Positions 47,899 to 56,902 are shown, numbered from the stretch's first letter. The stretch is 64,000 nt of DNA from Acinetobacter amyesii (GCF_002018365.1 NZ_MVKX01000012.1:1-64000), one strand, 5' to 3'. Translations and numbers: made by a program. The notes: a model not told the origin generated them from the letters alone.

Positions 47899-48954
47899 TT
47901 ATATTCCTTTTGATTTTTGGTCTTTCGCATAGGGATTAAATTCATTGCTATAGATGCGACTGACCTCAATTTGATTCGGTTTTAATTTGTGTTCTTTTTC
48001 TAAGGCACTCACCCATGGGGCAAAATCCTGATCTTTTTGCACGCCACCGACTTCGTGGACACCTGTGCCTGTGTAATATGGAATAAGTGCTGTATTTTCA
48101 TTGCGTTGACGTTTTTCAATAATACTTTCCATACGAGCAATGATTTGCTCTTTCGGCGTGTTGTGTAGCCATTCTTGAGCTTTGGCTACGCCACTGACAA
48201 AGGTGCGAGCCAGTTCGGGATGCGCTTGAATAAACTCTCCGCGCATCGAAAAACTGCCTGCGGTAAAGGGGCCGTATAAATCAATATCTTTAAAGATGCT
48301 ACGTACACCACCATGTTTTAAGGCCCGTTTTTCCAAAATGCCTGAGAACACCGCAATATCAATTTGCCCATTCCGTAGAGCTTGTTCTGAGCTCACCGGT
48401 GGCAACATAATCAGTTCGACTTGTCGGATTTCATCGTCAGTTAAGCCATGACGGGCCAAATAATCTTTCACCACAAAGTCATAATGTGCCCCATAGGCAT
48501 TCACTGCGACTTTCTTGCCAATAAAATCTCGTGGGCCACGAATAGGACTATTTTCTAGCACGTAGAAACCCACGTTTTGTTCAGCATCACTGCCATAAGA
48601 TGCGACGACTGGGACGACATCTAGACCTGCAGCAATGACTTTTACCACAGCGCCATTAAAGGCTCCGGCGAAATCAACATCTCCTGCCACCAAGGTGAGT
48701 AAATCTTGTGGCCCACCTTGTACTGTGCCGACATAACTGAGTTTAACGTCGCCTAAATAGCCCAAGTCTTGTGCCAATTCAGGTAAGGACACCAGTCCCG
48801 GATAGCTTTGATAGCGTAGTTCTTTTAAAGCCGCCTGCTGAGGCTCATCCACTCGCTGCGTGCTGCAACCAACCAAGGCTGTGCCACCGACCAAGGCAGC
48901 TAAAAATAGGCTACGCCAGAGTTGAGGAATGTTATGGATTGTCATTTTTTTCAT
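47899..48954 (-). CDS. ABC transporter solute-binding lipoprotein (operon gene 6)
   Basis: A 351-residue NMT1/SsuA-like protein with lipobox LVGC (Cys about 29), so tethered to a membrane. Binding-protein landmarks: PGLVSLPELAQDLGYL and GDVDFAGAFNGA near the N-terminus, KKVAVNAYGAHYDFVVKDYL in the hinge region. It captures an aliphatic sulfonate-like ligand and passes it to the permease encoded two genes downstream. 12 bp after the preceding permease. Confidence 0.85.
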   Translation of the reverse strand: MKKMTIHNIPQLWRSLFLAALVGGTALVGCSTQRVDEPQQAALKELRYQSYPGLVSLPELAQDLGYLGDVKLSYVGTVQGGPQDLLTLVAGDVDFAGAFNGAVVKVIAAGLDVVPVVASYGSDAEQNVGFYVLENSPIRGPRDFIGKKVAVNAYGAHYDFVVKDYLARHGLTDDEIRQVELIMLPPVSSEQALRNGQIDIAVFSGILEKRALKHGGVRSIFKDIDLYGPFTAGSFSMRGEFIQAHPELARTFVSGVAKAQEWLHNTPKEQIIARMESIIEKRQRNENTALIPYYTGTGVHEVGGVQKDQDFAPWVSALEKEHKLKPNQIEVSRIYSNEFNPYAKDQKSKGI

Positions 48955-48966
48955 TGTTATGTTCTC

Positions 48967-49761
48967 CTATCCAACCTGCTGCCAAGCTAAAACTTTACGT
49001 TCAACCCAAGTCAGCACCGTATTGAACAACACGCCCACAGCACCAATCAGCAACATGCCAAAAATAATCAGTTCGACATCAAAAGCCTGACGCCCTTGAA
49101 TCACGATATTGCCCAGACCATTGCCATAGTTCGCCAATAAAAATTCAGAGCCAATGGTGGCAAGCCATGCGAAAATCAGCCCAAGTTGTAAACCGACAAA
49201 AATCTGCGCCGAAGCACCGGGTAATATCAATTTACGAAACGCGTATGTCTTGGGAAATTGGTAGACTTCGGCCACTTCACGATATTTATGCGAAATACTG
49301 CTCACACCTTCAAAGGTGTGTAGCGCCACGGGATAAAACACCGATAAGGTAATAAACAGCACTTTGGCGCCATGTCCCTCACCTAGAAAAGTCGAAATGA
49401 GTGGCAACCATGCAAACAGCGAAATTTGACGCAATACATGAAAGCTCGGTGCAAATAACCAATTCGAAAGGCGTGAACTCGCGATCAAGATGCCAAATAA
49501 CACACCCGCTATCGCACCTATGCCATAGCCAATAAAATTTCGTGCCAAACTTTCACCAAAGCCAGTCAAAAAGCTCGGTTGTTGGAGCACGGTCACTGCT
49601 TTTTGCAGCACGAGCCATGGACTAGGAATCAACTTTGGATCGACCCAGTTTTGCTGTGAAGCCACAGCCCACAGTGCGATAAATGCCACAGGTAGAACGA
49701 GTGCTTTTACTGCTTTAACTAAGACTTGGCGCGCTGCCCCGTTTAATGAAAGGATGCTCAT
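48967..49761 (-). CDS. ABC transporter permease, SsuC-like (operon gene 5)
   Basis: A 264-residue BPD permease. A longer frame begins at 49902, but the ATG at 49761 overlaps the TGA of the upstream permease (ATGA) and gives a normal N-terminus. EAA loop: AEVYQFPKTYAFRKLILPGASAQIFVG. Together with the adjacent permease (genes 4 and 5) it may form a heterodimeric channel, unlike the usual homodimer in this class. Confidence 0.85.
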   Translation of the reverse strand: MSILSLNGAARQVLVKAVKALVLPVAFIALWAVASQQNWVDPKLIPSPWLVLQKAVTVLQQPSFLTGFGESLARNFIGYGIGAIAGVLFGILIASSRLSNWLFAPSFHVLRQISLFAWLPLISTFLGEGHGAKVLFITLSVFYPVALHTFEGVSSISHKYREVAEVYQFPKTYAFRKLILPGASAQIFVGLQLGLIFAWLATIGSEFLLANYGNGLGNIVIQGRQAFDVELIIFGMLLIGAVGVLFNTVLTWVERKVLAWQQVG

Positions 49762-50606
49762 GGGTTGCCTCCTACTCGGGTTGCGTGAAAGCGTGCCGTT
49801 TTTTCTAACCAAGCCAGCAAGGTATCTAAGACATAGCCCGTAATACCAATCAGGATGATCGCCATGAAGATCAAGTCCATCTGCATTAGCTGACGTCCCC
49901 ACACCATGAGATAACCAATCCCTTCACTACTCGCTAATAATTCGACAAAAACCAATGCCAACCACGCCTGCATAATGCCCTGACGTAAACCACTGATCAC
50001 ACTGGGTAGTGCAGCTGGGAAAATGACTTCTTTGAGTTTCTGCCAATTGCTGTATTGGTAAACCTCAGCCACTTCCATCAAACTATTCGGCACATGGGTA
50101 ATGCCCTTATAGGTTGCAATCAACAGCGGCGGTAACACAGCCAATGAAATAGCAGCAATCTTCAAAGCCTCATCGATGCCTAAGAAAATCATCAATAATG
50201 GAATCCAGCCAACTATGGGAAATTGCGCAACAAGATTCACCGTCGGAAAAATAAAGTCCCGACTACGCTTTGCTAATCCCAACACAGTACCAAGCAAAAT
50301 CCCGACACTGGCACCAAGCAAGACACTCCATAAAATACGTTTGGCACTGATGGCAAAATGAAAACTCAATTCACCGCTTTGCCATAATTCGACTGTGCTT
50401 TGCCACACCAGACTCGGTGCAGGTAAAATCTGCTCAGGCAACCACTGTTTAAGTGTTGCCACATACCATAGACCGAACAACAAAACTGGCATCAGGAGTC
50501 CACACGCCACTTGCAAAGTTAGTTTTAAATAGGTCTTAAAAAAATCCAACGCACTTCGGTCACTTTGCAAGGGAACCGAATGTGCAGATACATCCGTAAG
50601 GCTCAT
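49758..50606 (-). CDS. ABC transporter permease, SsuC-like (operon gene 4)
   Basis: A 282-residue BPD permease with EAA loop (AEVYQYSNWQKLKEVIFPAALPSVISGLRQG). It overlaps both the preceding MFS gene and the following permease by 4 bp each, showing tight coupling. Its sequence is clearly related to gene 5, suggesting gene duplication. Confidence 0.86.
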   Translation of the reverse strand: MSLTDVSAHSVPLQSDRSALDFFKTYLKLTLQVACGLLMPVLLFGLWYVATLKQWLPEQILPAPSLVWQSTVELWQSGELSFHFAISAKRILWSVLLGASVGILLGTVLGLAKRSRDFIFPTVNLVAQFPIVGWIPLLMIFLGIDEALKIAAISLAVLPPLLIATYKGITHVPNSLMEVAEVYQYSNWQKLKEVIFPAALPSVISGLRQGIMQAWLALVFVELLASSEGIGYLMVWGRQLMQMDLIFMAIILIGITGYVLDTLLAWLEKTARFHATRVGGNP

Positions 50607-51856
50607 AATTCTTGTCCTTTTACGCTCTGTTCTGAGACATCAGGTTTTAAAAATTGAATAAATTCCTGATCTTTGCTGATCAAAATAATCAGACCAATAA
50701 ACACCAGCCCGATCGGTAAAAATAAATTTTGTAGTCCAACCTGTGCGCCAAATACGGCGCCTATCAAGCCACCCAACAGTCCACCCGAAGGTCCGACGAG
50801 GGCTAAAATTGGAGAAATCTTAGCCATCGCGGTTTGCTCACCGACTCGGGCGAAAGACATAAAATTGGCGATATGCAACATACCGAGTCCAAGTCCAAAC
50901 ATGACCGAAGCAGGCCACATCAACAGCGTGATTTTGGTTAAGGCCAAGATCAGTAATGCCGTTGCCATCAGGCTTAGGCCAATCAAATAAAACTTTTGAT
51001 AACCCATCAGCTCAGCCAAACCGCCCATGCTAAATAGCGATCCCACAAAGACAATGCCTTGTACGGTCAGCAGCATCACCGCCATTGGCTCTGAAAGTGC
51101 AAAACTTTGAATAGCAATCACCACAATGAAAAAGCCAAAGTAGTTATTTGCCACGCTGCTCAAAAATTCCAATATGCAGACAATCCGCAGTGAGGCATGG
51201 GTTTTGATGAGTGCCAAAGGCGCCACAATATCTCGCCATTGGAAATGCGGGCGATTCGTCACTTGCGGAGTGCTACGTTGAAAGCACCACGGAGCCAACA
51301 GCAAGGTGCCTAAAAAAAGCAAAGACACCACATAAAAACTTCCGCCATAGCCGAAATGCTCGATCAACAACACGCTCAATGCAGGCGCAATCAGGAAATA
51401 GCCCATCATATGCGAACCGCGAAACCAACCCGCGCGGGCTGGACCTAAACGCTTTAAATTGCTTAGAAAAACGGTATTGATCGAAACAAAACGCATAGGT
51501 AAGACAAAACTCACCAAGGCAGTCACCGCAAAGAGATACCATGCACCGACTTTGAGTGGCGTTAAGCTATAGACCACAGCGCCCAACACACTGCCGATGC
51601 AGAATATATTTAAAGATCCAAAGCGCTGTACCAACACGCCAATCGGCAATGCCATGATCAAAATGCCAAAATTTTGCGCTGCAGAAATTAATCCCAATTG
51701 CAATTCGGTGGCTTCTAAATGCACGGCATACAAGGAAATTAATACCCGTGCGACACCCACACCCAGTCCAGCCAAAATCGTGAGCAGCACAAAGCTGCTC
51801 ATAAATTTGGTGGTTAATGGACTGGCAATTACATTGCTTTCAATCGGACGACTCAT
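50603..51856 (-). CDS. MFS transporter (operon gene 3)
   Basis: A 417-residue inner-membrane protein with 12 predicted helices. MFS loop motifs are weak (GVLVQRFGSLNIF after helix 2). Its place within an ABC importer operon is unusual; it could import a second substrate or export a product such as a carbon skeleton after desulfonation. Overlaps gene 4 by 4 bp and begins 9 bp after gene 2. Confidence 0.8.
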   Translation of the reverse strand: MSRPIESNVIASPLTTKFMSSFVLLTILAGLGVGVARVLISLYAVHLEATELQLGLISAAQNFGILIMALPIGVLVQRFGSLNIFCIGSVLGAVVYSLTPLKVGAWYLFAVTALVSFVLPMRFVSINTVFLSNLKRLGPARAGWFRGSHMMGYFLIAPALSVLLIEHFGYGGSFYVVSLLFLGTLLLAPWCFQRSTPQVTNRPHFQWRDIVAPLALIKTHASLRIVCILEFLSSVANNYFGFFIVVIAIQSFALSEPMAVMLLTVQGIVFVGSLFSMGGLAELMGYQKFYLIGLSLMATALLILALTKITLLMWPASVMFGLGLGMLHIANFMSFARVGEQTAMAKISPILALVGPSGGLLGGLIGAVFGAQVGLQNLFLPIGLVFIGLIILISKDQEFIQFLKPDVSEQSVKGQEL

Positions 51857-51865
51857 GGCTGCGAC

Positions 51866-52921
51866 TTACTTCGGTTGACCTTGAGCATTAAATTGGCGCC
51901 AGTAACCCTCTAACTTCAGCTCTTTCAAGGCATTATTTAGATACTTCGGCTCATACCACGTTTTGGTATCGACATCACGACGGATTAAACGAGCGTCTTT
52001 GGCAATTTTTAAAGCACTGTCAATTTGTGAATGGTGGAATTCATCGAGCAGCGGTGTAGTACGGTCTTTTAAATTCCAGCCATCCCACGTTTTTTGATAA
52101 TCCACCAACGGAATGCCACTTTGTGCCCAAAGTTTATATTGCGCGCTACGATTGGCTTCTTGAGAACTCCACTGCGCCTGTTTAATCAGTGTCGTGACGA
52201 CACGTTGCACCACCTCTGGATATTGTTTTTCAAAGCTTTCTGTCACCCAAAAGTGCGCAATCGGTGATACTTTCGGATCTTTAATTTCTAGTAAAGTTTT
52301 CGCCACACCACGCGCTTGCAAACTAAATGGTGAAGTAATCGTGGCATCAATATCACCTGTCGCTAATGCTGTACGTGCCGAATAGGCATCTTGCGAAATC
52401 ACTCGTAAATCGCGCTCAGTTAAATTGTATTTTGCTAATACGCGGTTAAATACGATCTGGCCATTGGTCCCTTTGAAGACTGAGAATTTTTTGCCTTTGA
52501 GATCTGCAAAGGATTTGGCATTTGATCCGGCAGGCACTACCACATAGGTAGGACCAAAACGCCCTGTCGAGAACAACACTTTGGTTTTTAATCCCGTCGA
52601 ACGTCCAACCAATGAGGGCAAATCGCCATGCAATGCAAAGTCAACTTTGCCATTGGCTAAAGCTTCATTGGTTGCAGGGCCTGCTCCTGGGAAAAAGAGC
52701 CAATTCACCTTAATGCCATCTTTTTTAAATTCTTGTTCGAGCACACCTCGTAAATGTGCTGTAGCTACAAAACTACCGCCCACTTTGGGTTTACCCCCCT
52801 CACCCGCAGCTGATACTGAAATGCGAATTTCTTTGGGATTGGCAGCATGCAATTGAACGCTTAAACCAAGTGCTGAAAGTGCCAAGAATGTGGCTGCGAT
52901 TTTTTTAGAGATAATTTTCAT
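51866..52921 (-). CDS. ABC transporter periplasmic solute-binding protein, SsuA-like (operon gene 2)
   Basis: A 351-residue soluble binding protein with signal peptide (cleavage after LHAA, about 27). Typical SsuA-like features: GPATNEALANGKVDFALHGDLPSL, KGKKFSVFKGTNGQIVFNRVL and the DAYSARTALATGDIDATITSPF segment. It is the main periplasmic binder in the operon, differing from the lipoprotein SBP in lacking a lipobox. Probably works with permease genes 4/5. Confidence 0.87.
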   Translation of the reverse strand: MKIISKKIAATFLALSALGLSVQLHAANPKEIRISVSAAGEGGKPKVGGSFVATAHLRGVLEQEFKKDGIKVNWLFFPGAGPATNEALANGKVDFALHGDLPSLVGRSTGLKTKVLFSTGRFGPTYVVVPAGSNAKSFADLKGKKFSVFKGTNGQIVFNRVLAKYNLTERDLRVISQDAYSARTALATGDIDATITSPFSLQARGVAKTLLEIKDPKVSPIAHFWVTESFEKQYPEVVQRVVTTLIKQAQWSSQEANRSAQYKLWAQSGIPLVDYQKTWDGWNLKDRTTPLLDEFHHSQIDSALKIAKDARLIRRDVDTKTWYEPKYLNNALKELKLEGYWRQFNAQGQPK

Positions 52922-52954
52922 TTTAAATGTTCCTTAATGGTTTAAATATTTGAA

Positions 52955-54436
52955 TTAAAAGGTGTACTGAACCTGAGCTTGCAGTTCATTGGTGTCTTTT
53001 TGATTTGCCGTTTCGACATCAAACAGGTAGTGATTCAGCTGTAATTGGAATTTTGTGGTTTGCGCAAAAAATAGGTTTAAACCCAAGGAGTGAATGTCAT
53101 ATTCACCAATACGACCGCTCGCGGTGTCGAAATAGTTTGCGTTGTTTTTATTCGGGTTATAGCGGTCAAAACGGTAATAGCCTTGGACTGACTTCGGCCA
53201 GAAATCATCAAATTTGGCATTGGATTTAATACTGTTGTAGAACTGATCGCCCAAGGTGTAGAAGGCGGTAAATGTATGCCCTTCCGCTTTGGCTTCTTTG
53301 ATGTCTTGGGCTATGGTGTCGACATAATCGGTCTTGCCTTGCAGATATTCATAGGTCACACCAAATGGGGCGTGGTTATAATAAATATCGAAACCCAAAC
53401 GATCACGTTTCGCTGCATTATCAGTGATTCCGCTGGCTGAAATTTTCGATTCACCTTTGATATAAGATGCCCCAAACTTCAACTCACGGAAAATGCTGGC
53501 GTAGTCCACTGGCAAGGTGAAAGCCACACGACCGATATAATCTTTGCCGTTGTTGTCATCTGCCTTATTGCTGGCGTTCCCATTGGTCAACCCTAAGGCA
53601 TACTCAAATAGCGGCGCACGGTAGTTCGATGCAAAGTCGACAAAAGGTTTGGCATCCCCACGGACGATAAATCCATTTTGACGGTTAAACAGTCCTAAAA
53701 AGGTCGAAGCTGCAGCGGTACTAATGGTTGGACGCAAATCTTCAGGAGACTGCACATCTAAACCAAAGGGCAATAACTGCTGACCGAGCGTAAAGTTGAG
53801 TTTGGCTGTTTCGGGGCCCGCATTGGTGGCAAAAGCGTTATAGCGAACAAAGGCATCCAGTAAGTTAAAGTTACTGTTATTGGTGCCATCATTGCGTTTG
53901 CCATAACCAAAGGACAATTGATAATCGAGGTTTTTGCCTTCGTTATAATCCCGGAATAAATTCCCGCGCACACCAATCAGCGCAGTCCCAATATCAAATG
54001 TCGATTTGGTTGCACCCAAAACACCCGTTTCATCGAGCGCACTAGCACGTAGTTGAACCGTGCCATACAGGGTTGTATCACGAGTCGATTTGGTGGTTTG
54101 ACGTTCATATTGACGTGACTGATCGTACTTATAGTTTTCAATATCTGCACGTAAGCCGTCGATATCTTCGGATGTTGCTGTGGTCACTTCTGAAACCTGC
54201 GTTTCACCTTCAACATCAGTAGCGTTGGTTGGATCTTCTGTCGTCACCGCGGCCGTTTCGACGACTTGGCTTTTCGTCGTACCAGATTCCACGGCATTTA
54301 AGCGTTTTTGCAAACTCTCAATTTGTTGTTTTAAGCTGCTCAGTTCTTGCTGAAGTGCTTCATCCGAAGCAAAACTCAGCTGACTGGTTGCGGATAAAAT
54401 CAGTCCGACCGCAACGGTTAATGTGGTTTTTTTCAT
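52955..54436 (-). CDS. Outer-membrane porin with N-terminal coiled coil (operon gene 1)
   Basis: A 493-residue protein: signal peptide (cleavage after SFASDE region, about 24), coiled coil (about 25-50, ALQQELSSLKQQIESLQKRL), an acidic Thr/Val-rich linker (about 50-100), then a barrel beginning at LYGTVQLRAS and ending in aromatic Phe (QAQVQYTF). Looks like DcaP/OprP-type specific porins. It would admit the organosulfur anion to the periplasm for the SBPs. First gene of the operon, with a 285-nt leader from a sigma-54 promoter. Confidence 0.83.
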   Translation of the reverse strand: MKKTTLTVAVGLILSATSQLSFASDEALQQELSSLKQQIESLQKRLNAVESGTTKSQVVETAAVTTEDPTNATDVEGETQVSEVTTATSEDIDGLRADIENYKYDQSRQYERQTTKSTRDTTLYGTVQLRASALDETGVLGATKSTFDIGTALIGVRGNLFRDYNEGKNLDYQLSFGYGKRNDGTNNSNFNLLDAFVRYNAFATNAGPETAKLNFTLGQQLLPFGLDVQSPEDLRPTISTAAASTFLGLFNRQNGFIVRGDAKPFVDFASNYRAPLFEYALGLTNGNASNKADDNNGKDYIGRVAFTLPVDYASIFRELKFGASYIKGESKISASGITDNAAKRDRLGFDIYYNHAPFGVTYEYLQGKTDYVDTIAQDIKEAKAEGHTFTAFYTLGDQFYNSIKSNAKFDDFWPKSVQGYYRFDRYNPNKNNANYFDTASGRIGEYDIHSLGLNLFFAQTTKFQLQLNHYLFDVETANQKDTNELQAQVQYTF

Positions 54437-54731
54437 GATTTGGTTTCACTAACATTTTTCCCAAAGCGCAAAATCCCCCAACCCCATGCAAGGTGCATGA
54501 AGTGAATGTACTGCGTGGGTTTTTTAAAAATTAATCTGAGTGGTCGTAGGTTTTATTCAACTTATGCACGACCGAAACTCGAAGACAGCTTTTAGAATTT
54601 AAGCGCGCATCATCGCGAGTGTCATAGCACAACAACATGCCTGTTGTAGGACACGAAAAGCAGAAAGATATCGATGCGTAAAAATACTCATAAATGTTCC
54701 ATACAGTGGTGAGTTTTGTTCACTCTAATAT

Positions 54732-54748
54732 GGCAACAACTGTGCCAA
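54732..54748 (-). promoter_or_regulatory. Consensus sigma-54 promoter of the porin/ABC operon
   Basis: On the minus strand TTGGCAC-AGTTG-TTGCC, matching the -24 (TGGCAC) and -12 (TTGC) consensus with correct spacing. Predicted start about 54720. The gap 54437-54974 otherwise holds only the activator site and the SDR terminator; the long 5' leader (about 285 nt) has no recognised riboswitch. Confidence 0.85.
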
Positions 54749-54819
54749 CATTTTAAGTATTTATTTTTTAAAGTTTTATTATTTAAACCTGATAAATTCT
54801 GTTGGTTTTAACACCAAAA

Positions 54820-54841
54820 AACTGTTGATTATTCAACAGTT
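54820..54841 (-). promoter_or_regulatory. Candidate activator site upstream of the porin operon
   Basis: AACTGTTGA-TTAT-TCAACAGTT, perfect 9-bp arms. The inner 18 bp (54822-54839) have the same CTGTT-N8-AACAG layout as the site before monooxygenase 2. It lies 74 bp upstream of the -24 element. A related TGTTGGTTTTAACA occurs nearby at about 54800. Confidence 0.65.
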
Positions 54842-54930
54842 GCTTATTTCAAATCATCAGATATCTCCATTTTTATATCTCATTTTATGAAATAAGAAAT
54901 ACGCCTTGGGCTTTCCTTTGGGCATAAAAA

Positions 54931-54947
54931 AAACCCACTGACGTGGG
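54931..54947 (-). terminator. Terminator after SDR gene
   Basis: Minus-strand stem CCCAC / GTGGG with 4-base loop followed by eight T. Confidence 0.85.
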
Positions 54948-54974
54948 CTCTTTTCAATCGATTATAATTACTGC

Positions 54975-55805
54975 TTATTGACCAAATTTAGTCGCCATCG
55001 CTGTTAATTTTTGATAACCCGTCGGTAGCAAACGTTGAATTAAATCAATCGCTTTTGCATCATTACCAATCAATAAACGACGCTTATCTTTTTGTACTGC
55101 TTCAATGATTTGACGAGCCGCTTCTTCAGGTGGACAACGCAAGAATTTATTAAACGACTGTGCCGATTTTTGCGGGTTCATGCCTAAACTTTTCAAGCTG
55201 TCATTCATTTTTGCGGCATTGGCAATATTGGTACGAATCCCGCCCGGATGTACACATAGCGCACTCACACCACAGTTTTCAATATCCAATTCTTGGCGTA
55301 AAGATTCGGTAAAACCACGTACTGCAAATTTAGTGGCATTATATGCCGACTGTGTTGGCTGTGCTGTTAAGCCAAACAAGCTGGAAATATTGATGATATG
55401 ACCTTCACCACTTTGCTTGATATACGGTAAAAACTCTTTGGTGCCATAAACCACACCCCAGAAGTTAATATTGACAATCCACTCCAGCTCATCGTAGCTT
55501 GCGCCTTCAACAGTCGTACCCAATGCCACACCCGCATTGTTAAAAATCATATTCACCGAACCATGATCTTTAACGGTCTGTGCTGCCCATGCTTTCATTG
55601 CCGCAAGGTCTGACACATCGAGTTTTTGCGTGGTTACACGTACATTGCTGGCTTTCACCAATTCAACGGTTGCCGCAAGACCCTGTTCATTCACATCGCT
55701 TAAAGACAGATGACAGCCTTGTTTCGCCAAAAGCACTGCCAATTGCTGACCAATACCTGAACCTGCACCTGTAATGGCAGCCACTTTATTTTTGAAGTTT
55801 TTCAT
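54975..55805 (-). CDS. Short-chain dehydrogenase/reductase
   Basis: A 276-residue NAD(P)-dependent SDR. Cofactor motif TGAGSGIGQ (about 14-22), NNAG motif FNNAGVAL, catalytic Ser in NISSLFG and YxxxK as YNATK (SAYNATKFAVRGF). It oxidises or reduces an unknown alcohol/ketone; the sequence style resembles SDRs of lipid or xenobiotic metabolism in Acinetobacter. Divergent from the TetR gene, with a perfect operator overlapping its promoter. Confidence 0.9.
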   Translation of the reverse strand: MKNFKNKVAAITGAGSGIGQQLAVLLAKQGCHLSLSDVNEQGLAATVELVKASNVRVTTQKLDVSDLAAMKAWAAQTVKDHGSVNMIFNNAGVALGTTVEGASYDELEWIVNINFWGVVYGTKEFLPYIKQSGEGHIINISSLFGLTAQPTQSAYNATKFAVRGFTESLRQELDIENCGVSALCVHPGGIRTNIANAAKMNDSLKSLGMNPQKSAQSFNKFLRCPPEEAARQIIEAVQKDKRRLLIGNDAKAIDLIQRLLPTGYQKLTAMATKFGQ

Positions 55806-55887
55806 TGTGATTCCTTATTCCTTTATGCTGCCGCTTGGCTTTATCACAGCGTGATCTCATTTGCCAATGTGTGCAGTTCGTCGACTT

Positions 55888-55916
55888 AATATAGTTTTGA
55901 CAATACATATTGTCAA
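55888..55916 (-). promoter_or_regulatory. SDR promoter overlapped by a perfect 20-bp operator
   Basis: Operator TTGACAATACATATTGTCAA (55897-55916), perfect 8-bp arms. On the minus strand its right arm supplies the -35 TTGACA, followed by a 17-bp spacer and -10 TATATT (55893-55888). A repressor bound here would block polymerase at the SDR gene. The divergent TetR is the obvious candidate. Confidence 0.85.
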
Positions 55917-56029
55917 TGTCATCTTAGGACGTGCTAAGCTGTTGAAATCGCCAATGCTTAAACATAGGTTTAAACTGAAATTATTGCTAAAATAAGACAA
56001 AATTCTGCTTTAGTTCAGCGTATATTTTC

Positions 56030-56713
56030 ATGACAGATGCAACAAATCACACAGAACAACAACAGGCAAAAAATGTGAAGGAACGTCAATTTAAAGGGCT
56101 TTCTCTCAGTGAACGTAAGCAAGCGCGACGTGAAAAACTGATTGAAGCCGGTATAGAAGCCTATGGGACACATGGCTTTTTTTCAGTGACTGTGAAAGAT
56201 ATTTGTTTGGAAGCCAAGCTGACCGAACGCTATTTTTATGAATCATTTAAGAAAAGTGAGCAACTGTTTCAGACCATCTTTTTAAAATTAATCGATGAAC
56301 TGCAACAAAACGTGATGCAAGCCATCATGCAAGCATCCACCGATTCTAAAAAAATGATTGAAGCGGGTTTAACCGCCCTACTATTAACTTTAAAAAATAA
56401 TCCCCGTATGGCGCGCATCATTTACATCGATGCTATGTTGGTACAAGAGCTACATAACCAAGCCACAATTCATGAAACCATGATGCGCTTTGACCGTATG
56501 ATTCATGCCTTTGTCATGCTGATGATGCCGAATATTGATCGTTCAGAACGTGAAATTTCGATGGTCGCAACCGGTCTCAATGGTTATGTCACCCAAATCG
56601 CGATTCGCTGGGTCATGAGTGGTTATAAACAACCGATTGACGAAGTTTTATCATCTTGTAGCGTGGTCTTTTTGGCCTTATTGGATGCTTTTTCTGAAAA
56701 ACCCAGTAAATAA
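56030..56713 (+). CDS. TetR/AcrR family regulator
   Basis: A 227-residue regulator with an N-terminal acidic/basic extension (about 1-35), the helix-turn-helix (about 42-85, GFFSVTVKDICLEAKLTERYFYESF) and a helical ligand domain. Divergent from the SDR gene with the palindromic operator in between, so it probably represses the SDR and perhaps itself. Ligand unknown, maybe a fatty acid or substrate of the SDR. Confidence 0.87.
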   Translation: MTDATNHTEQQQAKNVKERQFKGLSLSERKQARREKLIEAGIEAYGTHGFFSVTVKDICLEAKLTERYFYESFKKSEQLFQTIFLKLIDELQQNVMQAIMQASTDSKKMIEAGLTALLLTLKNNPRMARIIYIDAMLVQELHNQATIHETMMRFDRMIHAFVMLMMPNIDRSEREISMVATGLNGYVTQIAIRWVMSGYKQPIDEVLSSCSVVFLALLDAFSEKPSK

Positions 56714-56853
56714 ATTTTGGCCTCAACACTGATCTTTACAATTTTTTTGAATGATTTTTTTGTGACAGCAGCATGATGCAAAGCCCATGTTGTTGAATAT
56801 TTCAGGATTTAAATTGTCACAATTTCTTTCTAAACCCCAATGAAAGATCATTT

Positions 56854-56902
56854 TTGCAATGATACTGTCATAATTAATCTTTGTAATAAGCCTGTCATAA
56901 AT
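56854..56902 (+). promoter_or_regulatory. Candidate Pho boxes upstream of phoB
   Basis: Two pairs of 11-bp-spaced half sites: TTGCAAT (56854) with CTGTCAT (56865), and TTGTAAT (56881) with CTGTCAT (56892). The second member of each pair is a perfect CTGTCAT half-site. Autoregulation by phospho-PhoB is standard for phoBR. Confidence 0.6.

Noticed and set aside
49762..49902. N-terminal extension of permease gene 5
   Set aside because: It overlaps the preceding permease in another frame, and an ATGA-coupled start lies at 49761.
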